From an uncultured Collinsella sp. (GTDB lineage: Bacteria; Actinomycetota; Coriobacteriia; Coriobacteriales; Coriobacteriaceae), in contig URBP01000089.1 in NCBI GenBank assembly GCA_900546105.1, positions 1-7,835 on the forward strand: a DNA stretch of 7,835 bases, given 5' to 3'. Below are positions 1 to 5,072 of the stretch, in pieces (the stretch's first letter is position 1; each line of letters opens with the position of its first letter). The position numbers and the translations under genes were made by a program. Below the pieces are notes generated by a model. That model worked only from the letters and a program-made list of their open reading frames with translations, ran no database searches and was not told the DNA's origin.

Positions 1-10
1 GTATTAAAAG

Positions 11-1114
11 ATGAAGTTCACCGTCAGCCAGAGCTCGCTTACACAAGCCATCGGCGTCGTTATGAAGGGTGTCGCTTCGGCATCCACCCTTCCCATCCTG
101 TCGGGCGTGCTCGTTAAGGCCCAAGACGGCATCTTGGAATTCCAGACCTCTAACTACACCATCTCGATCCGTCATCGCATCGCGGCGCATGTCGAAGAAG
201 AGGGCGAGATGGTTATCCCCTGTAAGATGCTCTCCAATATCACCAAGACCCTCCCCGATGCCCCGGTCACCTTTGAGCTGTCCGAGCGCCAGGTGCTGAT
301 TAGTTGCGAGAAGAGCTCTTTCCGCCTGAACACGCTCGACGCCAATGACTTCCCCGAGTTTCCGGCCTATGCCATCGAGAGTGCCGTGGAGCTGCCGACC
401 GATATCTTGTCCGAAATGGTCGGCCGCGTGTGGCGCGTCACCTCGACCGACAAGGCCCGCCCCATCCTGGGTGGTGTGCACATGAAGGTCGAGAACAACA
501 CCGTGCGCCTGGTGGCGACCGATTCCTTCCGCTTGGCCGTGTGCGATACGCAGGTCGAGACCTCAACCCTCGAGGGCTCCTTTGAGCTCAACGTTCCGGC
601 CGACGCCTTTAACGACGCGCTGAACATCATGGCCAGCCAGGCGACCATCATGATCGGGGCTACCGACACCCAGGTCGTCTTCGAGGCCGGCAACACCACC
701 TACGTGTCGCGCCGCATCGAGGGCGTGTACCCCAACTACAAGCAGCTCATCCCCGATTCGTGCGTGACGAGCGTCAAGATCGACGTCGCCGCCTTCAACG
801 CCGCCCTCAAGCGCGTGGCCGTTATCGCGAGCGCCAACCCCGCCGTCAAGTTCGAGATCGATGTCGAGAACGGGCAGATGGGCCTGTCCTCCATTTCCAA
901 TGACCAGGACCTTGCGCAGGAGACGATCGATGTCGAGGCCGAGGGCGAGTCGGGTACCATCGCCTTCAACTACCACTACATCTTCGGCTGCCTCAATGCC
1001 CTGTCCAAAGAGAAGGAGATTACGCTGGAGCTCAAGAGCTACTCGCAGGCGGGCATCTTCAAGTCCTACGACAAGATCAACTACCTGTACCTGGTCATGC
1101 CGGTCCGCATCTAG
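11..1114 (+). CDS. dnaN: DNA polymerase III subunit beta (sliding clamp)
   Basis: This gene encodes the ring-shaped DNA clamp that holds replicative polymerase and many repair proteins on DNA. The 367-residue product has the usual length for the family and is built from three similar clamp domains (about 1-120, 125-250 and 250-367). Recognisable marks are LPILSG at 27-32, a second-domain ARPILGG segment near 150, ATDSFRLA at 169-176, and the C-terminal MPVRI (363-367), which forms part of the pocket for clamp-binding peptides. The start is fixed by an in-frame TAA at 5-7, so ATG 11 is the first possible start. No clear Shine-Dalgarno sequence is visible in the 10 upstream bases, unlike gyrB and gyrA. 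recF follows after 9 bases in the same reading frame, so the two are almost certainly cotranscribed. The promoter and the expected upstream dnaA lie outside the window. The identification is secure. Confidence 0.98.
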   Translation: MKFTVSQSSLTQAIGVVMKGVASASTLPILSGVLVKAQDGILEFQTSNYTISIRHRIAAHVEEEGEMVIPCKMLSNITKTLPDAPVTFELSERQVLISCEKSSFRLNTLDANDFPEFPAYAIESAVELPTDILSEMVGRVWRVTSTDKARPILGGVHMKVENNTVRLVATDSFRLAVCDTQVETSTLEGSFELNVPADAFNDALNIMASQATIMIGATDTQVVFEAGNTTYVSRRIEGVYPNYKQLIPDSCVTSVKIDVAAFNAALKRVAVIASANPAVKFEIDVENGQMGLSSISNDQDLAQETIDVEAEGESGTIAFNYHYIFGCLNALSKEKEITLELKSYSQAGIFKSYDKINYLYLVMPVRI

Positions 1115-1123
1115 CACTGCGCC

Positions 1124-2230
1124 ATGACCATGTTCGCCCGCGATCTTTCCGTCGCGCACTACCGCAGCTTCGATAGCTATCGCCTTGCCCTGGACGAGGG
1201 CGTGACGATACTTGCGGGACCCAACGCGGCGGGAAAGACCAATCTCATAGAGGCGCTGCAGCTGCTGACGAGCGGCGCCTCGTTTAGGCATCCGACCGCA
1301 GCCGAGCTCGTCCATGACGGCGTGGGCTCGTGCAAGGTCGAGCTGAGGCTCGAGGGCGACGGCCGCGTGCTTGATATGGGATTGAGCGCGGGGGACGGTA
1401 AGCGCTCGTTTAGCCGCAACGGCAAGAGATGCTCCGCCGCCGGTGTGCGCGGGGTTCTGCCGAGCGTGCTGTTTTGTCCCGACCATCTGGACATGGTTAA
1501 GCGAGGCGCCAGTGTGCGCCGCGCCGCCCTCGATGACTTTGGCATGCAACTGAGCGCACGCTATGCCGATCTTGCGAGCACCTATGGGCGCTGTGTGACC
1601 CAGCGTAACGCCTTGCTCAAGGAGACCTGGTGCTGCCGCGAGATGCTCGGCGCGTGGAACGATTCGATTGCCCGCGCGGGCTCGGCTCTGCTTGTGCACC
1701 GGTTGGCCCTGCTCGACCGGCTGGCGGGCCATGTGCACACTGCCTACGGGCAAGTGGCATCCGGCGAGGCTGCCAACGTGACCTATACGTCCACGCTGGG
1801 GGATTTGCCCCAGGTCGAGGATCGCGAAGAACTGAAGGGCTGGGCGTACGAGCGCATGCTGGCTGCCCTTGATGAGCACGCCGACGAGGAAATTCGCCGC
1901 GGCGTGACGTTGGTGGGACCGCATCGCGATGAGATTGAGTTTGCCGTGGCGGGCCGCTCCGCCCGTTCATTTGCCAGCCAAGGTCAGCAGCGAACGTTGG
2001 TTCTGGCCTGGAAGGTGGCGGAGGTGGCCGTGGCTCGCGATGTCCTGGGCACCGCCCCATTGCTGCTTTTGGACGACGTGATGAGCGAGCTCGACGGCGA
2101 GCGCCGCGGTGCTTTTCTGCGGCTGATCGGCGATGATATCCAGACGGTCATAACCACGACCAACCTGGGGTACTTTACCGATGACCTGCTTGATCGAGCC
2201 AAGGTGGTGAGTATGGGTGAGACGTGCTAA
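1124..2230 (+). CDS. recF: DNA replication/repair protein RecF
   Basis: RecF is an SMC/ABC-type ATPase that binds DNA at gaps and, with RecO and RecR, helps load RecA at stalled or damaged forks. The 368-residue length is normal. Visible motifs are Walker A GPNAAGKT (32-39), a PDHLDMVK segment (119-126) followed by VRR, GPHRD (265-269), the ABC signature SQGQQ (285-289), Walker B LLLLDD (313-318) and a D-loop SELD (321-324). All ATPase elements are intact. The dnaN stop TAG (1112-1114) lies in the same frame, so ATG 1124 is the first possible start; a second ATG lies at codon 3. I see no convincing Shine-Dalgarno sequence, so translation is probably coupled to dnaN. Codon use is less strict than in dnaN or the gyr genes, with three ATA isoleucine codons (1208, 1247, 2150), which suggests lower expression. 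The DciA gene overlaps the last 14 bases. Confidence 0.97.
   Translation: MTMFARDLSVAHYRSFDSYRLALDEGVTILAGPNAAGKTNLIEALQLLTSGASFRHPTAAELVHDGVGSCKVELRLEGDGRVLDMGLSAGDGKRSFSRNGKRCSAAGVRGVLPSVLFCPDHLDMVKRGASVRRAALDDFGMQLSARYADLASTYGRCVTQRNALLKETWCCREMLGAWNDSIARAGSALLVHRLALLDRLAGHVHTAYGQVASGEAANVTYTSTLGDLPQVEDREELKGWAYERMLAALDEHADEEIRRGVTLVGPHRDEIEFAVAGRSARSFASQGQQRTLVLAWKVAEVAVARDVLGTAPLLLLDDVMSELDGERRGAFLRLIGDDIQTVITTTNLGYFTDDLLDRAKVVSMGETC
2201..2207 (+). promoter_or_regulatory. Ribosome binding site of the DciA gene, inside recF
   Basis: AAGGTGG lies within the recF coding sequence, 9 bases before the GTG at 2217. An in-frame TGA at 2208-2210 blocks any earlier start, so this site and the GTG together define the start of the overlapping gene. 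The match to the Shine-Dalgarno consensus is only partial. Confidence 0.5.
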
Positions 2231-2780
2231 TTACGAGCGCGAGAGCGAAACGGTCGCCTTCAGTGGGTTTTTGAACGCAGAGCGCCAACGCATCCTGGCG
2301 GCTGCGACCCCTGAGCGCCGTGCGCAGATGGAGGCTGCCGAGGAGTCGCGCGCGGTCTATCGCGCCTGGAATGCGGTGTGCTCGGGCACGCGCGAGGGGC
2401 GGCATGTGACGGGGCTGCGTTACCTGCCCGAGTCCAATGAACTGCTGGTGTATCTCGACTCGCCCTCGTGGACGCAGGAAATGACGCTGTTGCGCGAGAT
2501 CATCCGCGCGCGCATGGAGCGCGCCGGTGCGCATGTGGACGGCCTGGTGTTCAAAACCACCGCGCCCGGTCACACGCCGCCCGCCGCCAAGGAGCGCCTG
2601 CGCCTGGCGACGACCGAACGCCCGCCGGCCCCGCACGCCGATCTAAGTGAGGTCGAGCGCACCGAGATTGAGCGCCAGGTGGCGCCCATCGAAGACCAAA
2701 AACTGCGCGAGGCCCTCGAGAATGCCATGAGAGCCAGTGCCGAGTGGGCCAAGGGCGTGCAAAGCAAAAAAGAGCCTTAA
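2217..2780 (+). CDS. dciA: DciA-like (DUF721) replicative helicase loader
   Basis: The 187-residue product belongs to the DUF721/DciA family, which interacts with DnaB helicase and supports its loading at origins in bacteria lacking DnaC or DnaI. The family domain covers about residues 45-115: a helix with the conserved tryptophan W51 (VYRAWNAV), then the strand LLVYLDS and the SPSWTQEM motif with W85, followed by a helix (LLREIIRARM). This is the usual pattern of a hydrophobic strand, a Ser-x-x-Trp-x-x-Glu motif and a helix. The N-terminus (1-44) is a charged helical lead. The C-terminal part (about 116-187) is Pro-, Glu- and Arg-rich and probably partly disordered, ending in KKEP. The GTG start is the only one available near the 5' end because TGA lies just upstream in frame. 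The gene overlaps recF by 14 bases and is followed by a terminator, so it closes the dnaN-recF unit. Position between recF and gyrB is the actinobacterial arrangement. The family call is confident; the loader role is inferred from the family. Confidence 0.88.
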   Translation: MRRANYERESETVAFSGFLNAERQRILAAATPERRAQMEAAEESRAVYRAWNAVCSGTREGRHVTGLRYLPESNELLVYLDSPSWTQEMTLLREIIRARMERAGAHVDGLVFKTTAPGHTPPAAKERLRLATTERPPAPHADLSEVERTEIERQVAPIEDQKLREALENAMRASAEWAKGVQSKKEP

Positions 2781-2806
2781 ATCGCATCTGGTGGCCTTGT
2801 AGAGCC

Positions 2807-2836
2807 AAATACCCTCGTTCCCGAGGGTATTTTTTT
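2807..2836 (+). terminator. Rho-independent terminator after the DciA gene
   Basis: The arm AAATACCCTCG (2807-2817) pairs perfectly with CGAGGGTATTT (2822-2832) around the 4-base loop TTCC, giving an 11-bp stem. A run of seven T residues (2830-2836) overlaps the end of the stem and extends past it. The site starts 26 bases after the stop at 2780 and ends 49 bases before the gyrB start. It separates the dnaN-recF-dciA unit from gyrB. There is no long A-run on the 5' side, so I call it for the + strand only. Confidence 0.92.
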
Positions 2837-2862
2837 ACGATAAACTAGTAAGGCTGTACACA
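2834..2862 (+). promoter_or_regulatory. Candidate gyrB promoter region (weak)
   Basis: A promoter is expected between the terminator and gyrB. Two weak options are visible. The first is TTTACG (2834-2839), 17 bases, then TACACA (2857-2862). The second is a -10-like TAAACT (2841-2846), which fits TAnnnT but has no good -35 because its upstream region lies in the terminator stem. Both would give a leader shorter than about 35 bases. The choice between them cannot be made from the sequence. Confidence 0.3.
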
Positions 2863-2874
2863 TTTTCTTGACTG

Positions 2875-2881
2875 AAGGAGG
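2875..2881 (+). promoter_or_regulatory. gyrB ribosome binding site
   Basis: AAGGAGG is a near-perfect Shine-Dalgarno sequence, 4 bases before GTG 2886. The gyrA leader uses the same layout (AGGAGG, then 4 bases, then GTG), which supports this start. An in-frame TTG at 2868 lies upstream of the site and is therefore rejected as the start. A second GTG at 2884 overlaps this start codon in another frame but is only 2 bases from the site. Confidence 0.88.
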
Positions 2882-2885
2882 ACGT

Positions 2886-4916
2886 GTGGCAAACGAAAAC
2901 GATTACGATGGCGGCGAGATTAAGATTCTCGAAGGTCTCGAGGCCGTTCGTAAGCGCCCGGGCATGTATATCGGCTCGACGAGCGCCAGCGGTCTGCATC
3001 ACCTGGTGTGGGAGATCGTTGACAACTCCGTCGACGAAGCCATGGCCGGTTTCTGCACCGAGATCCAGGTGACGGTCCACGCCGACAACTCCATCACGGT
3101 CGTCGACAACGGGCGCGGCATCCCCGTCGACGAGCACCCTGTTAAAAAGATCCCGACGCTCGAGGTCGTCATGACGATCTTGCACGCCGGCGGTAAGTTC
3201 GATAACTCGGCCTATAAGGTCTCGGGCGGCCTGCACGGCGTGGGCATCTCCGTCGTCAACGCACTGTCCAAGCGCGTGGTCGTTCAGGTTCGTCGCGATG
3301 GCAACACCTACGAGATGGAGTTCTCGCGCGGCAAGACCGTCAAGAAGATGGAGGTCGTGGGCACCTCGGATTCGACGGGCACCACCGTCACCTTCTGGCC
3401 CGACGATGAGATCTTCGAGACCTGCATCTACGATTTCGATACGCTGCACAACCGTCTGCAGGAGACGGCGTTCCTCAATAAGAACCTCAAAATCGTGCTG
3501 ACCGACGAGCGCGAGGCGACTCCCCACGTGGAGGAGTTTTGCTACGAGGGCGGCATCATCGACTTCGTCAAGTTCCTCAACGAGGGCAAGGACGTTCCCG
3601 AGGCCTTTAAGGAGCCCATCTACATCGAGGGCAAATCGGACCCGGACGCGCCTGTGGCCAAGATGGGCGAGGTCGAGGTTTCCCTGCAGTGGAATAGCGG
3701 CTACGGCGAGAACGTCATGTCGTTTGCCAACGACATCTACACCCCCGAGGGCGGCATGCACCTTGAGGGCTTCCGTACCGCGCTCACCCGCGTAATCAAC
3801 GATTACGCGCGCAAGCAGAACCTGCTCAAGGAAAAAGATGCCAACCTGACCGGCGACGATGTGCGCGAGGGCCTTTCGGCCGTTATCTCGGTCAAGCTGC
3901 CCGATCCGCAGTTTGAGGGCCAGACCAAGGCCAAACTCGGCAGCTCCTATATGCGCACGCTCACGCTCAAGATCGTGACCGACGGCCTTGCCGATTACTT
4001 GGAGGAGCACCCTAAGCCCGCCCGCGAGATCGTCAAGAAGGCGCAGCAGGCCTGCAAGGCGCGCAACGCCGCCCGCAAGGCGCGCGAGGCGACCCGCCGC
4101 AAGAGCCTGCTCGAGACGGCGTCCCTGCCCGGTAAGCTCGCCGACTGCTCGGTGCGCGATGCCGAGCTGACCGAGCTCTTCATCGTAGAGGGCGACTCGG
4201 CAGGCGGTTCGGCCAAGGACGGCCGTCGCCGAGACATCCAGGCGATTCTGCCCCTGCGCGGCAAGATTTTGAACGTCGAACGCGTTGGTGACCATCGCGC
4301 GTTCTCGAGTGACACCATCCAGTCGCTGATTACCGCGATCGGCTGCGGCGTCACGACGAGTGCCGGCGACGGCGGCGACTTCGATATCACCAAGGCGCGC
4401 TACCACAAGATCATCATCATGACCGATGCAGACGTCGACGGTGCGCATATCCGCATCCTGCTGCTGACGTTCTTCTACAAGTACATGCGTCCGCTGATCG
4501 ATGCCGGCTACGTCTATGTTGCCTGCCCGCCCATCTTTGGCATTAAGGTGCGCAACAAGATCCACTACGTGTATCCCAACGGCCGCCAGCCCGAAGACGA
4601 GATCCTGCGCGACACCATCCAGAGTCTGGGCCTGAATCCCGACGACAACGACGAGGACGGCAAGGCCAAGGATGGCAAGATCACCAAGAAGCGCAAGGGC
4701 TATACCGTCCAGCGCTACAAGGGCCTGGGCGAGATGGACCCCAAGCAGCTCGCCTCGACGACGATGGACCCCAAGACCCGCATTCTGCAGCGCGTGTCGA
4801 TCGAGGACGCCGTGGTGGCAGACCGCGCCGTGCGCGAGCTGATGGGTTCCGAGGTCGGCTATCGCCGCGAGTACATTGAAAAACACGCGCACGACGCGCG
4901 CTTCTTAGACGCCTAA
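2886..4916 (+). CDS. gyrB: DNA gyrase subunit B
   Basis: GyrB is the ATPase and TOPRIM subunit of gyrase, which works as GyrA2-GyrB2 to introduce negative supercoils and relieve strain ahead of replication and transcription. From GTG 2886 the product is 676 residues, the compact form without the large insertion seen in E. coli. The GHKL ATPase domain contains the general base E43 and N47 in EIVDNSVDEA, D74 in DNGRGIP, the lid motif GGLHGVG (114-120), and the QTK loop (346-348), whose K348 contacts ATP. The TOPRIM domain shows EGDSAGG (435-441) and the metal-binding D514, D516 and D518 in TDADVDG. The C-terminal signature QRYKGLGEM follows a lysine- and acid-rich stretch (586-605) that looks slightly longer than in other actinobacteria. 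Position E. coli K447 is Arg, as is common in Gram-positive bacteria. Transcription probably starts between the upstream terminator and the gene. The start was chosen from the Shine-Dalgarno spacing. Confidence 0.97.
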   Translation: MANENDYDGGEIKILEGLEAVRKRPGMYIGSTSASGLHHLVWEIVDNSVDEAMAGFCTEIQVTVHADNSITVVDNGRGIPVDEHPVKKIPTLEVVMTILHAGGKFDNSAYKVSGGLHGVGISVVNALSKRVVVQVRRDGNTYEMEFSRGKTVKKMEVVGTSDSTGTTVTFWPDDEIFETCIYDFDTLHNRLQETAFLNKNLKIVLTDEREATPHVEEFCYEGGIIDFVKFLNEGKDVPEAFKEPIYIEGKSDPDAPVAKMGEVEVSLQWNSGYGENVMSFANDIYTPEGGMHLEGFRTALTRVINDYARKQNLLKEKDANLTGDDVREGLSAVISVKLPDPQFEGQTKAKLGSSYMRTLTLKIVTDGLADYLEEHPKPAREIVKKAQQACKARNAARKAREATRRKSLLETASLPGKLADCSVRDAELTELFIVEGDSAGGSAKDGRRRDIQAILPLRGKILNVERVGDHRAFSSDTIQSLITAIGCGVTTSAGDGGDFDITKARYHKIIIMTDADVDGAHIRILLLTFFYKYMRPLIDAGYVYVACPPIFGIKVRNKIHYVYPNGRQPEDEILRDTIQSLGLNPDDNDEDGKAKDGKITKKRKGYTVQRYKGLGEMDPKQLASTTMDPKTRILQRVSIEDAVVADRAVRELMGSEVGYRREYIEKHAHDARFLDA

Positions 4917-4922
4917 CCTGTT

Positions 4923-5023
4923 CGGCTTTCCCAGCCACCGCACCTTCGCCCTCAATCGTCGGTCGCGTACCCAAGTACGCTTCCCTCCTCTTTCGAGCGA
5001 ATCTGCGGCACCTGGAAAAGCCG
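4923..5023. repeat. 101-base imperfect inverted repeat in the gyrB-gyrA spacer
   Basis: The outer arms pair in a single unbroken register. 4923-4929 pairs with 5017-5023 (7 bp), 4931-4934 with 5012-5015 (4 bp), 4938-4942 with 5004-5008 (5 bp), and 4945-4949 with 4997-5001 (5 bp). Symmetric mismatches of 1, 3 and 2 bases lie between these blocks, so 21 of 27 positions pair. Inside lies a perfect 6-bp hairpin, GCGTAC (4965-4970), loop CCAA, GTACGC (4975-4980). There is no T-run after it, so it is not a standard terminator. It fills most of the 156-base gap. It could be a REP- or MITE-like dispersed element, a processing site, or a leader structure for gyrA. The pairing is seen directly; the function is unknown. 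Confidence 0.75.
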
Positions 5024-5068
5024 TCTCCGTGGCAGGATGATTAATGGACCACGCAAACCATGAGGAGG
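4984..5068 (+). promoter_or_regulatory. Possible Shine-Dalgarno-sequestering pair in the gyrA leader
   Basis: CCTCCTC at 4984-4990 is perfectly complementary over 7 bases to GAGGAGG at 5062-5068, which contains the gyrA Shine-Dalgarno sequence. The tract sits in the unpaired tip region of the 101-base inverted repeat, 3 bases after the small internal hairpin. In RNA it could block ribosome binding to gyrA, as a long-range pair or a loop-to-leader interaction. Any CCTCC tract is complementary to a strong Shine-Dalgarno, so chance is a real alternative. Confidence 0.3.
5063..5068 (+). promoter_or_regulatory. gyrA ribosome binding site
   Basis: AGGAGG lies 4 bases before GTG 5073, the same arrangement as at gyrB. 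It supports the long form of GyrA with its acidic N-terminus rather than an internal ATG start (5103 or 5127). Confidence 0.9.
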
Positions 5069-5072
5069 TAAC

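Noticed and set aside
212..220. TTATCCCCT resembling a DnaA box
   Set aside because: It is a single imperfect match inside dnaN with no companion boxes or AT-rich region nearby.
1115..1123. dnaN and recF in the same frame, possible stop readthrough fusion
   Set aside because: The frames match and only one TAG separates them across a 9-base gap, but one chance in three gives the same frame and no readthrough signal is visible.
563..1924. 453-residue open frame antisense to dnaN and recF
   Set aside because: It crosses the junction of two certain genes and has only shadow-like composition.
2868..2885. TTG at 2868 as an upstream gyrB start
   Set aside because: It would translate through the AAGGAGG site at 2875-2881, which is correctly placed for GTG 2886. 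It would add six residues with no family support.
2835..4892. 685-residue open frame antisense to gyrB
   Set aside because: It mirrors gyrB almost end to end, begins and ends with no ribosome binding site of its own, and its composition is what GC-rich coding DNA gives on the opposite strand. gyrB is unmistakable.
5036..5062. Possible gyrA promoter around ATTAAT (5040-5045)
   Set aside because: The -10-like hexamer is only a 4/6 match and no -35-like sequence lies at a suitable distance upstream. Cotranscription with gyrB is the simpler reading.
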